Origin: Sphingobacteriaceae bacterium
Lineage (GTDB): Bacteria > Bacteroidota > Bacteroidia > Sphingobacteriales > Sphingobacteriaceae
DNA: 64,000 nucleotides
Reading direction: 5' to 3'
NCBI GenBank assembly: GCA_014380615.1
Contig: JACMJM010000064.1
Coordinates: forward strand, 1-64,000
Numbering within the stretch: position 1 is the stretch's first letter; every line of letters starts with the position of its first letter. Shown piece after piece: positions 42,310-51,236 of the stretch. Under the pieces are notes generated by a model, which saw only the letters and a program-made list of their open reading frames with translations, was not told where the DNA came from and searched no databases. A program made the position numbers and the translations under genes.

Positions 42310-44236
42310 CACCTTTAGCTTCATCCGCTACAGCTTCCTGCCATGTTTCCCACATAGGTATGCCGGCATTATAGCCTGTATAACCCTTGTTCTGGCGCAG
42401 CGGGTTACCACCATTGGGTAAGATTGCCGCGCTGGGAATGGGCCAGTATATATTATGCGGAGCTATTGTATACTGGCGATTCAAAACAGCAACTTTCCCT
42501 TTATTATAAAAATCGCTGTAACGTTGAATCCGCTGGTACCAGTAACTATTTTGCTCTAAATTATTAACGTTATAGGTATTCCCCCATTCGTCGGCTTTAC
42601 CACTAAGAGCAAGACAGTAAGAAACCCTGCTTAATTCTGTATGCCTCATTTCTTCCATGTGCAGCTCCCGGGCTCTCTCATTCATTATATCGCCTATGGT
42701 GACTGCGGTATAAAGCTGAGTGCAATTGGCGCGTTGCCTTATACGGTTTACGTCGTCTACAGCCGTGGCATCCCCCTTATAGAACTTAGCTTCTGCCCTT
42801 AATAGATAGGTTTCTGCCAGACGGTATAAATACCAATCGCCTGCACCGCCGCGATGGTCAGTACGGCCAACATCCGCGGTTTCCAGAGGATCTTCAACAT
42901 AATATTTATAATGAGGCCAGTCAAACCAGTTACGAACAGTATCGGTACACAGAAGCGTGGTTCCATTATACAGGCGAAGATTTTGACCAAACCAGGTATT
43001 ACCGGTGGGTACATTGTATTTAACCGACTCCATGGTAATCCAGTTTCCGACAGTAGTATTGTGGCGCAGGTCTCCTGCGTCGTTCACACCGTTCAAATAC
43101 CAAAGAGACTCTTGCGCAAACCAGGTTGGGCGCATATGGGCGTTACCACGTCCAAAAGCATGCACGTAATTATACTGCGCCCTGAAGCTTGCATTATTAG
43201 GGGGAAAATACTGTACTGCGCGAGCTGCGGCGGGTGTTTTTGTATTCGCATTATCTAAAAAAGGCACCCAGTTCCGCATAGGATTCATTTTCATCCCCAT
43301 GTCTGTATTGTTACGATTGGGCATTACCATAATCACCTCCTTGTTGGCAGCAATAGCCTTATTCTCCGGGCGATGCAAATCCCAGATAACATTCCGTGTA
43401 ATTGCCCAGGTGGTTGGATAAGGATTTATGAAAGTCCCGAAATTGCTGGTCATCAACGAAAACCCAGAGCTGTTAATAAGAATGTCGGCCTGATCAATAG
43501 CTTTCTGCCATTGTCCCGTAGCCAGGTAACATTTTATCAGCAGCTGACGGCAAGCACCCTGGTTTACCAATCCCACACGCGTCATGTTTTTCTGCTCGGG
43601 CACCCATGCCAATGCTTGTTCCACATCAGCCGTAATCATTTGCAAAATTGTTTCTCGCCTGGTGCTCTTGTAATTCGTCTTAGGCGACTCTATAATTTTA
43701 GTTACCAAAGGCACATCTTTAAACTTCATGCAAAGGGTGAGGTAATGAAATGAACGATGGAACAGTGCCCTCCCTTTATATTGATTTTTACTTGCTTCGT
43801 CCAAGCCTGGCACCCGGTCGATAAAGGTTAGTATACTATTGGCGTACTTAACCCCATTATAGCTTTCATCCCAAAAGAAAGTCATTCTCTCGGGCATTTC
43901 GGTAGGCGCAACCCTTGTAGCGATATCCGCAAGGATAGACGCATTATCAGTTTTGCCGGCTACGGCCATTTCAGAAAACATATAATCGGTACTTATTGGG
44001 AGGCTCGACTCAACAACAGAGGTGTATGTATAGAAAGAGCGCAAATGCCGATCGGCGGTGGCCAATGCCGCATCTAAGCCAGTCTTGGTTGTAAAGGTTT
44101 CTCCGGGTTCGAAGAATGATGTAGGGTTAGGTTCCAGAAATTCTTTTTTGCACCCCGAAAGTGCTACAGAGAACCCGGCAACAATCAAAAGGGCTCTTGA
44201 TACCCTGATTAATATTTTAGTGATATTCTTTTTCAT
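42305..44236 (-). CDS. SusD/RagB family outer-membrane lipoprotein
   Basis: 643 residues. The signal peptide (LLIVAGFSVALSGCKK) ends in a lipobox with the lipidated Cys, as in SusD proteins that sit on the outside of the outer membrane. Helical repeats and family motifs are visible: YKGRALFHRSFHYLTLCMKF, LYRLAETYLLRAEAKFYKG and the C-terminal IMNERARELHMEEMRHTELSR, with PIPSAAILPNGGN. It captures substrate for the SusC channel encoded 9 nt upstream. The stop codon TAG is within the repeat element at 42239-42309. Confidence 0.93.
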   Translation of the reverse strand: MKKNITKILIRVSRALLIVAGFSVALSGCKKEFLEPNPTSFFEPGETFTTKTGLDAALATADRHLRSFYTYTSVVESSLPISTDYMFSEMAVAGKTDNASILADIATRVAPTEMPERMTFFWDESYNGVKYANSILTFIDRVPGLDEASKNQYKGRALFHRSFHYLTLCMKFKDVPLVTKIIESPKTNYKSTRRETILQMITADVEQALAWVPEQKNMTRVGLVNQGACRQLLIKCYLATGQWQKAIDQADILINSSGFSLMTSNFGTFINPYPTTWAITRNVIWDLHRPENKAIAANKEVIMVMPNRNNTDMGMKMNPMRNWVPFLDNANTKTPAAARAVQYFPPNNASFRAQYNYVHAFGRGNAHMRPTWFAQESLWYLNGVNDAGDLRHNTTVGNWITMESVKYNVPTGNTWFGQNLRLYNGTTLLCTDTVRNWFDWPHYKYYVEDPLETADVGRTDHRGGAGDWYLYRLAETYLLRAEAKFYKGDATAVDDVNRIRQRANCTQLYTAVTIGDIMNERARELHMEEMRHTELSRVSYCLALSGKADEWGNTYNVNNLEQNSYWYQRIQRYSDFYNKGKVAVLNRQYTIAPHNIYWPIPSAAILPNGGNPLRQNKGYTGYNAGIPMWETWQEAVADEAKGD

Positions 44237-44245
44237 GTCCAGAAA

Positions 44246-47200
44246 TTAAAAATTTGCATTCAGTCCAAATGTATATATCCGGGGAGCCAATTGGCCCGTT
44301 TCAATATCCCAGTAGTCCCAATTTTTATCTTTTTGCCACACCGCAACGTTACGGGCAGAACTGTATATCTTCAGGTTTTGTACGCGCAATTTGTTTGCGA
44401 CGATTTTAGGCAAAGTATATCCCAGCGTTACATTTTCCAATCTGATAAAAGATTTGTCATACACGCGCTGAGGTGTTGATGCGCCTGATGGGCCCTGTGC
44501 TTCAAGACGTGCGAATTCATTGGTTGGATTGTCTAACGTCCAATACTCTTTTGCATACACATTCGCCTGGTTCGTTATTAATGAGATCCGGTTATCCCGG
44601 TTCTGGTATTCATTGCTAAGGCTTTTATGCCCCCAATAAGAATACAGGTTGAACGAGAAATTGAAATTTTTATAATCAAAATCATTGCGCATTGACCACA
44701 TCACCGGTGGATTTGTCTGACCCTGGAACTCCTTATCCTCGTCACCATACCTGATAGTTGTTGTACCATTTGTATTTACAACGTCGTTGATTGGATTATT
44801 TGCCACTTTTGGATCACCCGGACGCTGACCGTACTTTGCTGCTTCGACAGCTTCATCTGCCTGCCACATGCCAGTTACCCGGAAATCCCAAATGGCTCCT
44901 ATGGGTTGACCTATAAACCAGCCGTTTGCCGGAAAATCTCTTTCCTTTACTTCCACATTACCCTGAGGGTCAATCACCATGTCATAGATATTTTGCAAAT
45001 GCTTAATAGTGTTTTTGTATTTTGAAATACCGAAAGTAGTGTTCCAGTTAAAACCATTCTTACTAATATTCCGCGAATTCAGAGAGAATTCGAAACCACG
45101 GTTCTCAACTTTCCCTAAGTTTGTCGTTATGTTTCTGAAACCTGTGAAACCGGGAAGTTCCCTTGACTGAATCATGTCTACTGTGGGAGTAATAAAGTAA
45201 TCAAATGATCCGCTGATGCGGTTTTTAAGGAAGCCGAACTCAAGGCCAAGGTTAAATGATTCGGTCTTCTCCCAGGTGAGATTTGGGTTCGATAACCTTC
45301 TCATCTCAACAGCTTTCACCTGTATAAGGTTTCCGTTATTGTCTAAATAGCCTCCTGTGCCCGCCAGTTGCAGGTCGCCTAGCGCACGATAGGGATCATT
45401 TCCAAGGTGCCTGTTACCATTTTGCCCCCAGGAAACCCTTAATTTACCCGTGCTCATAGGTTCCCAGTTGAAGAATTTCTCGTTTACGAACGTCCAACCG
45501 ATTGCGGCGGAGAAAAAGTTCGCCCTTCTGTTGGCGGCACCAAATCCAGAATATCCGTCCCGGCGAAATGATGTAGTGATCATATACCTATCGTCGAATG
45601 AATAGTGCAGACGTGCCAGCATACCATCTGCTGTTTCCTGTCTGTCTTCCGAATTAAGAGAAGTATTTAAATTTTGCTTGTCAACTACACCAATTTCGTG
45701 ATAACCCAGCACATCGGTTGGCGTCATATTTCTGCCTTCCATTCTGTCTTGCCAAAAACTTCTTTTTTCTGCTTCCTGTACCAGCGTAACATTGACACGA
45801 TGCTTTGTAGCAAATGTTTGCTCCCAGTTAATCCTGTTGATAAGCGACCAGTCGAATTTTTTACTCTGTTCACGGTTTACCAGTCCGTTATTTAGCCCCC
45901 AATTAGGGTGCAATGCCGACTCCCAATAACGGTCGTGGAAAAACTCGTAGCGGGGAGCAGCATTAAAGCTGTAAGTGACATTAAAAGGTAGCTTAACTTG
46001 CGCATTTAAGATGGTGTTTATTATCGTAAACCCCCTTTCAAGATCCCTGAAACCGCGATCGTAGTCGTAGTTATATCCAAAATTATTGGTTGAGTTGTCG
46101 CCCATTGGACGGGCTACCAAATTTCCGTTCGGGTCTTTGTAGTTTGCAAAAGGAGAATTTCTTACAATCTGATTGTTCCAATCTATTGCAAGGTCACCAT
46201 CGGTCCGATTTTGAAAATTCAGGTTGGCTCCCAGATTCAACCAATCATTTATTTTTCCATCTATTTTAATATTAGATCGAATGGTTTTATAATCATTTCC
46301 TTTAGCCATACCCTGGTTGTTCAGGTAGCCAATAGACATATAATAGTTTATCTGATCAGAGGCACCAGAGGCACTGAGGTTGTAATCCTGATTCAGACCT
46401 GTCCGGAAGCTGTGTTCATACCAGTCGAAAGTTTTATTGGCAAGATAGTTCTCCAGATTGGGCCCCTCCATTGCCAGGCGACCGGCCCAAAGCTTATTAT
46501 CGGAATCTGCGGCATTACCTCCGTAGGCCCTCCATTGGGCGAGTGTGATGCCATACTTAGTCAGATTTGCTTCTGTTGGTTCATCATAAAAGCCCGGTTT
46601 GGTGGCTTGAGGGCCGGTCTTATAAGCTTCATATTTACCGGTTGCGGTATTTAATCCGTAGGTCGGCGCAGTATAAAAATCCTGTCGGTACCGCATGTAT
46701 TCATCAGGGCCGAATACCTCCCTATCTGCGGCTTTAACGGCCAGGCCCACGTTTGATGTGAAGTTGATTCTTGGTTTTCCTGCTTTCCCTTTTTTTGTGG
46801 ATACAATTATCACTCCGTTGGCAGCCCTCGACCCATAAACAGCAGATGCGGAAGCATCTTTTAAAATGTCGATCTGTTCGATATCGTCAGGATTGATTTC
46901 TGATAATTCCCCATAGTATATACTACCATCAAGAACTAGAAGCGGGGTATTACGGCCACCTTCTGTAAATATAGAGCGTATCCCACGGATTTGTATCGCG
47001 CCTCCGCCCTTAGCCGAAGGATCGAGGCCAACACTTACTCCGGGAGTACCGCGAAGAATATCCTGTACAGTATTTGGATTTTGATCGGCTATCTTGTCCG
47101 GACGAATTTGGGTGATTGAGCCTGTTAAGTCTTTCTTCCGCATGGTACCATAACCTACCACTACCACTTCGTTCAACTGCTTTGAATCTTCCTTCATCTT

Positions 47201-47791
47201 TACAGTGATCGATGTTCGCCCGTTGATAGCTATCTCTTGCGGATCAAAGCCAAGGTAGGTAATCACTAAAACTGCGTTCTCTGGAGCATTTATAGTAAAA
47301 ACACCGTTAGCGTCAGTAGTTGCTCCTCCCTGGTTTGTTCCCTTGATTTTTACCGTTGCCCCGATGAGTGGCTGGTTGTCCTGATCCAGGACTTTACCTG
47401 TTACATTTATGTCGCTTATTACTACTCCCTGCGGAACAATCGCTATAAGATCATTTTGAAGCAGTTGATAGGTGAACGTTGTACCCGCCAGTAATTGGCT
47501 AATCACTGTCAATGCATCCTGATCGTCGGCAGTAACATTAACGTACTTTGCTTTAGGAATTTTCCGCTCGCTGAACACGAAACGATAGGTTGTTTTCTTC
47601 TCTATTTCGGAGATTACTTTTTTAAAATCAACCGATTTTAAATTGAGGGTAACTTTTGTTTGTGAATAGCCATTCGCCAGCACTTGAAAGTTCAATACCA
47701 AAATCAGGGCTATTGTTAACTTCATGATGATAATTGGTTTCTTGAGGCCATAGTACTCTTGTACACCAGGATGGTGTATTAAAAATTTCAT
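44246..47791 (-). CDS. SusC/RagA family TonB-linked outer-membrane transporter with STN domain
   Basis: 1181 residues. After a signal sequence (MKLTIALILVLNFQVLANG, preceded by 22 residues that are common in this family) there is an N-terminal STN domain (about 45-115: VTLNLKSVDFKKVISEIEKK), which signals to a FecR-type anti-sigma factor. A carboxypeptidase-like domain (about 125-210: VTGKVLDQDNQPLIGATVKI), a plug (ALNEVVVVGYG... to IIVSTKKGKAGKP) and a beta-barrel ending in an aromatic residue (FGLNANF) follow. It imports a large substrate, driven by TonB, with SusD as lid. The substrate cannot be told; no glycoside hydrolase lies near. Confidence 0.95.
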   Translation of the reverse strand: MKFLIHHPGVQEYYGLKKPIIIMKLTIALILVLNFQVLANGYSQTKVTLNLKSVDFKKVISEIEKKTTYRFVFSERKIPKAKYVNVTADDQDALTVISQLLAGTTFTYQLLQNDLIAIVPQGVVISDINVTGKVLDQDNQPLIGATVKIKGTNQGGATTDANGVFTINAPENAVLVITYLGFDPQEIAINGRTSITVKMKEDSKQLNEVVVVGYGTMRKKDLTGSITQIRPDKIADQNPNTVQDILRGTPGVSVGLDPSAKGGGAIQIRGIRSIFTEGGRNTPLLVLDGSIYYGELSEINPDDIEQIDILKDASASAVYGSRAANGVIIVSTKKGKAGKPRINFTSNVGLAVKAADREVFGPDEYMRYRQDFYTAPTYGLNTATGKYEAYKTGPQATKPGFYDEPTEANLTKYGITLAQWRAYGGNAADSDNKLWAGRLAMEGPNLENYLANKTFDWYEHSFRTGLNQDYNLSASGASDQINYYMSIGYLNNQGMAKGNDYKTIRSNIKIDGKINDWLNLGANLNFQNRTDGDLAIDWNNQIVRNSPFANYKDPNGNLVARPMGDNSTNNFGYNYDYDRGFRDLERGFTIINTILNAQVKLPFNVTYSFNAAPRYEFFHDRYWESALHPNWGLNNGLVNREQSKKFDWSLINRINWEQTFATKHRVNVTLVQEAEKRSFWQDRMEGRNMTPTDVLGYHEIGVVDKQNLNTSLNSEDRQETADGMLARLHYSFDDRYMITTSFRRDGYSGFGAANRRANFFSAAIGWTFVNEKFFNWEPMSTGKLRVSWGQNGNRHLGNDPYRALGDLQLAGTGGYLDNNGNLIQVKAVEMRRLSNPNLTWEKTESFNLGLEFGFLKNRISGSFDYFITPTVDMIQSRELPGFTGFRNITTNLGKVENRGFEFSLNSRNISKNGFNWNTTFGISKYKNTIKHLQNIYDMVIDPQGNVEVKERDFPANGWFIGQPIGAIWDFRVTGMWQADEAVEAAKYGQRPGDPKVANNPINDVVNTNGTTTIRYGDEDKEFQGQTNPPVMWSMRNDFDYKNFNFSFNLYSYWGHKSLSNEYQNRDNRISLITNQANVYAKEYWTLDNPTNEFARLEAQGPSGASTPQRVYDKSFIRLENVTLGYTLPKIVANKLRVQNLKIYSSARNVAVWQKDKNWDYWDIETGQLAPRIYTFGLNANF

Positions 47792-47821
47792 AACTTTACA
47801 TTGTTAAAGGATGATTAAATG

Positions 47822-47898
47822 CAGACTCCCGACCAAAGCAGTCTGTGTTAAGTTCTAATTGTCTTTGTATTCAGGGGATCTCAGGATCCCCTTTTTTT
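47822..47898 (-). promoter_or_regulatory. Structured leader between fecR and susC
   Basis: Two hairpins lie in the 158-bp fecR-susC gap: CAGACT...AGTCTG (about 47822-47845) and a perfect 8-bp GGGGATC-type stem (47873-47892, loop TCAG) with T7 on the plus strand and A7 on the minus strand. On the coding (minus) strand this is a stem without a T-run. It could protect or attenuate the susC mRNA, or end antisense transcripts. Confidence 0.45.
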
Positions 47899-47949
47899 AT
47901 ATCGGGCCAGTTCGTTTTTCCATTTTTGTTGTAGTTAGTTTATTAAAGT

Positions 47950-48981
47950 TTAGTTAATTATGATTTGGTTTTTGTTAATCTTGTAGGAAAAGGGTTCAAT
48001 AAGGCTAAGCGTTTTTAAAACATCTTCAACCGATTCTTTCTCAAAAGCTCCCGTAAATTTTAAGTTTTCTACCTCCTGATTCCGGATGGAAATCTCTACA
48101 TCATATACCCGCTCCAACATTTTCGAAATTTCAGCGAATGTTTGATTTCTGAATATAACCTTATTCTGCATCCACGAAGTTTCAATTACTACAGAATCAC
48201 TTTTTTGGAGATGAGTAACCTGTGTTATCGCCTCAGTAATAACACGTTGTTCGTTTTTCTTTGGCGTACTTTCGTCCGGGATGTTTCTAACGATCAATTT
48301 TTCGGAAGGCCTTAACGTTATTCTATCTGAAGGCCGATCCTTTAGGGTTACTTCAATAATTCCTCGTATCAAAGTAGCTTCGCTAAAGCGATCATTAGGA
48401 TACGACTTAACGTTAAAAGCAGTGCCCAATACCTTGATTTCCATTTTTCGGGTATGGATAATAAAGGGATGATGAGTGTCTTTAACAACATCAAAAAAAC
48501 CTTCACCGATAAGTGTTACTTCTCGATTCTCCCCGGAAAATTTTTCTGGAAAAAGAAGCTTACTATCCGAGTTTAATGTAACCCTCGTTCCGTCACTTAA
48601 CAGGATAGCTTTTTTTACAGCCCGTTTTGTGGAGGCTTGCTGGTTAACCACAGATTCCTTCTGATACAACAAGAAAATAGTTGACGAGATTATAGTTAAC
48701 ATCGCCGCTACGGCAATTTTCCAATACAAAGCTCCCTTGTTACGAGCCTTGCCTGACGTAGTAGAGTTTTCCTGCTGTAAGATCTTCTGACGAACCTTAT
48801 TATATACTAAATCATCCGACGAATGGTCTGGATTGTTAGCAGAAAAGTAGCTGATAAATAAGTCGTACTTTTCTTTATTCCCATTTTCAGATTTTAAGCC
48901 CGCAAGTTCCCTGGCCTCATCGGGTGTAAGTGTTTCAAGTACTTCTTTCGTTAATAGCTGAGCAAATCTATCCTGCGACAT
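47950..48981 (-). CDS. FecR family anti-sigma factor
   Basis: 343 residues. A cytoplasmic N-terminal domain (about 1-85) is followed by one membrane helix (WKIAVAAMLTIISSTIFLLY) and a periplasmic FecR domain: VKKAILLSDGTRVTLNSDSKLLFPE, FFDVVKDTHHPFIIHTRKMEIKVLGTAFNVKSY. A DUF4974-type C-terminal region follows (NKVIFRNQTFAEISKMLERVYDVEI). It should hold the ECF sigma factor inactive until the STN domain of SusC reports substrate. The sigma gene lies upstream, separated by 276 nt that contain a repeat element. Confidence 0.94.
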   Translation of the reverse strand: MSQDRFAQLLTKEVLETLTPDEARELAGLKSENGNKEKYDLFISYFSANNPDHSSDDLVYNKVRQKILQQENSTTSGKARNKGALYWKIAVAAMLTIISSTIFLLYQKESVVNQQASTKRAVKKAILLSDGTRVTLNSDSKLLFPEKFSGENREVTLIGEGFFDVVKDTHHPFIIHTRKMEIKVLGTAFNVKSYPNDRFSEATLIRGIIEVTLKDRPSDRITLRPSEKLIVRNIPDESTPKKNEQRVITEAITQVTHLQKSDSVVIETSWMQNKVIFRNQTFAEISKMLERVYDVEISIRNQEVENLKFTGAFEKESVEDVLKTLSLIEPFSYKINKNQIIIN

Positions 48982-49072
48982 GTTCTTGGGTTGTAAAGGA
49001 AGGAGTGATATTTCGACAGAACTACTTACAATGAAATAAAAAAAAATCGGAAGATGGTATTACTGAACAAAC

Positions 49073-49215
49073 GCTAGTGTCGTGTCAACGATAGAATGCC
49101 GTGTTGGTTGTCACCATAAGCACATCGTCAGGCTCAATACAGGCTCTGTCGGAGGGTAATTCGCATGGGCTTCGACTCCGCTCAGCCTGACATAGTACAA
49201 TGACACGACACTAGC
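49073..49215. mobile_element. 143-bp element with perfect 15-bp terminal inverted repeats (MITE-like)
   Basis: GCTAGTGTCGTGTCA at 49073-49087 and its exact reverse complement TGACACGACACTAGC at 49201-49215 bound the element. The inside holds GTCAGGCT in both orientations, so the whole can fold. It has no open frame and no obvious target duplication. It sits between the sigma gene and fecR. A shorter relative lies at 42239-42309. Confidence 0.7.
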
Positions 49216-49257
49216 CTGAGATTGAAAAAAAGAAGAAATATTGATTAACAGACAGGG

Positions 49258-49914
49258 CTAAAGATGATGACCTGTAATAAAACTAAATAACTGGATCAGG
49301 GTCAGAATCACCAAAGATGCTACATTAATATTTACCACCTTACCCTTTTCTCTAACCTTTTGGTAATCAGTCATGATATAACTGAGCTTATTCATTGCGC
49401 GGTATAATTGCGTTTCGACAGTTCTTGGGGAGATTTCGAGAATTTCGGCGACTTCTTTACATTTCATCCCGTCCTCCTTCACCAATTTAAATATCACTTT
49501 ACATTGTAAGGGGAGTGATTCTATAGCTCTGTCGAGCTTGTGAAACAGTTCCTTTTTTTCAAACTCTGTGTCAGGCTGATAGGTTTCAATTAGAGTTTCG
49601 CTGTTTTCATCAATGCTTATCAGTATCATCTTGGCAGAAGATTTACTTTGACTGATCGCTCCGTTTTTAACAGCTACAAATAAGTAAGTTTCAGGAGATT
49701 TTACATGGGCGAGATTGGCTCTGTTTATCCAGCAATGAACAAAAACGTCGGATACTATTTCCTCCGCTACTTCTTTTCTGGGAAAATAAAGCTGGCTAAA
49801 CTTAATCAGACGAGAATTCAACGCATAGAATAGTGCCTCAAAAGCCTTCATATCATCGTTATGAATCATTTGATGCCAGAGTTCTGTTATCGCTTGTTTT
49901 TTATTTCCGCTCAC
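49258..49914 (-). CDS. ECF RNA polymerase sigma factor
   Basis: 218 residues starting with GTG. Region 2 reads FEALFYALNSRLIKFSQLYFPRKEVAEEIVSDVFVHCW and region 4 CKEVAEILEISPRTVETQLYRAMNKL. A short hydrophobic C terminus (VVNINVASLVILTLIQLF) is unusual for cytosolic sigma factors but recurs in Bacteroidota SusCD-linked ECF factors. It should start transcription of fecR-susC-susD when released by the anti-sigma factor. The remaining 286-bp gap upstream (49915-50200) shows no gene, only a short palindrome (CCGTC...GGCGG). Confidence 0.93.
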   Translation of the reverse strand: MSGNKKQAITELWHQMIHNDDMKAFEALFYALNSRLIKFSQLYFPRKEVAEEIVSDVFVHCWINRANLAHVKSPETYLFVAVKNGAISQSKSSAKMILISIDENSETLIETYQPDTEFEKKELFHKLDRAIESLPLQCKVIFKLVKEDGMKCKEVAEILEISPRTVETQLYRAMNKLSYIMTDYQKVREKGKVVNINVASLVILTLIQLFSFITGHHL

Positions 49915-50200
49915 CAGTCTACAATGTAAAAGATAGCTGCCTGTTAGATATCCAGCTTACAATTGGTTATGATAAATATAGGAAAATTATAATCGGAAGT
50001 ATTTTTTATGTAAAAAATCTAATACAAAGGGGATGATCACAAAAAATGATGATGGCAAATGCCGTTTAAGTCATCTGAGTGGGTAGAAAGATGTGGTACG
50101 AAGTCAAAACGTCCGTCAAAGGCGGATGAGCCTTAGGCCAGAAATTGGATTAGTGGCAACTTGAGACAGCCTTATTTTGCGAATTTAAGGGGTTGATTTT

Positions 50201-50851
50201 TCACTCTTCGACAATTTCGCTGTGAGGATAACTTTCTTCAAGCCTCTCCTCTTTAAAATATCTTTTTTGGAAAATCAGGATTGAGATAACGCCAATTGAA
50301 ATAGCGGCATCAGCGATATTAAAAACCGGCCTGAAAAAGATAAAATCTTCACCTCCCCAAATCGGGAACCAAGATGGAATTATTCCCTGGATAATCGGAA
50401 AATAGAACATATCTACCACCTTTCCGTGGAATAATCCGGCATATCCTCCGCCTGCAGGAAGCAATTTAGCAGTGTCGAAATAAGTACTTTCTGAGAATAG
50501 TAATCCGTAAAAAGACGAATCGATAATATTGCCAAGCGCACCGGCAAAGATCAATGCAACGTTAAGTATTAATCCCCTGTGATATTTATTCTTGATAAGA
50601 TAGATCACGCCATAACCAATCATAGTAACAGCGGCAATTCTGAATAAAGTTAAGGCAAGCTTCCCGGCTTCTCCTCCAAATTCCATCCCAAAAGCCATTC
50701 CGTTATTCTCGGTAAAGTGAATTAATGCCCACTTACCCAGCAGATTAAACTCCTGACCAAGAGTCATGTTTAACTTTATCCAAAATTTAAGAACCTGATC
50801 TGCGACCAGGATAATCACTATGGCAAGAAAGGGCTTGAAATAAGCTTTCAT
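50201..50851 (-). CDS. lspA: Lipoprotein signal peptidase II
   Basis: A 216-residue LspA with four membrane helices. The first (FLAIVIILVADQVLKFWIK) contains the typical DQ..K motif; HFTENNGMAFGM is the conserved N-x-G-x-A-F-G region. The catalytic Asp pair lies in GKVVDMFYFP and FNIADAAISIG. The family usually has about 165 residues; here two insertions, between GNIID and the VVD motif (about 30 residues) and before FNIAD, lengthen it. This is common in Bacteroidota. It removes signal peptides from prolipoproteins such as SusD. Its start overlaps the dksA stop by 1 nt. Confidence 0.96.
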   Translation of the reverse strand: MKAYFKPFLAIVIILVADQVLKFWIKLNMTLGQEFNLLGKWALIHFTENNGMAFGMEFGGEAGKLALTLFRIAAVTMIGYGVIYLIKNKYHRGLILNVALIFAGALGNIIDSSFYGLLFSESTYFDTAKLLPAGGGYAGLFHGKVVDMFYFPIIQGIIPSWFPIWGGEDFIFFRPVFNIADAAISIGVISILIFQKRYFKEERLEESYPHSEIVEE

Positions 50852-51234
50852 TAATTTTGCTTCAATTTTGCTTCCATACTTAATGTAGTATGCGGGACAG
50901 AACGTAAACGCTCTTTTTGAATCAATTTACCAGTTTCTCGACAAATACCATAGGTTTTATTTTCGATACGAACTAAGGCAGCCTCAAGATTCTCAATAAA
51001 TTTTTTCTGACGTGCGGCAAGCTGGTTGATTTGCTCTTTCTCTAAGGTAGCCGAGCCGTCTTCTAATGTTTTATATGTTCCCGCAGTGTCATCAGTACCA
51101 TTAAGATTCGGATTACTTAGAGATTGCGATAATGAAGCCAGCTCTTCGCGTGCAACTCGTAGTTTCTCTAAGATCAGATCTTTAAACTCCTGTAATTCTA
51201 CGTCAGAATATCTTGTTTTTTCGTAATTTTCCAT
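50851..51234 (-). CDS. DksA/TraR family protein with degenerate zinc finger
   Basis: 127 residues. The N-terminal coiled coil (EFKDLILEKLRVAREELASLSQSL, then INQLAARQKKFIENLEAALVRIENKTYG) leads to the C-terminal DksA-type domain. The usual C4 zinc finger keeps only one Cys (YGICRETGKLIQKERL); the other three are not visible in VPHTTLSMEAKLKQ. Such Cys-poor DksA-like proteins still bind the RNA polymerase secondary channel in some groups. It lies between ileS and lspA, an order typical of Bacteroidota. Confidence 0.9.
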   Translation of the reverse strand: MENYEKTRYSDVELQEFKDLILEKLRVAREELASLSQSLSNPNLNGTDDTAGTYKTLEDGSATLEKEQINQLAARQKKFIENLEAALVRIENKTYGICRETGKLIQKERLRSVPHTTLSMEAKLKQN

Positions 51235-51236
51235 TT

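Noticed and set aside
46211-46654. Long plus-strand frame opposite susC
   Set aside because: The minus-strand gene has clear SusC motifs across the same bases; this frame has none.
47725-47745. AACCAATTAT on the minus strand just before the inner Met of SusC, similar to the 18-mer element
   Set aside because: Only 10 bases match, no upstream G-rich stem, and the bases encode KKPIIIM of the signal region, so it is probably coding sequence rather than a third element.
49915-50200. Possible gene remnant between the sigma gene and lspA
   Set aside because: No frame of useful length; a short stem (CCGTC...GGCGG) is the only structure.
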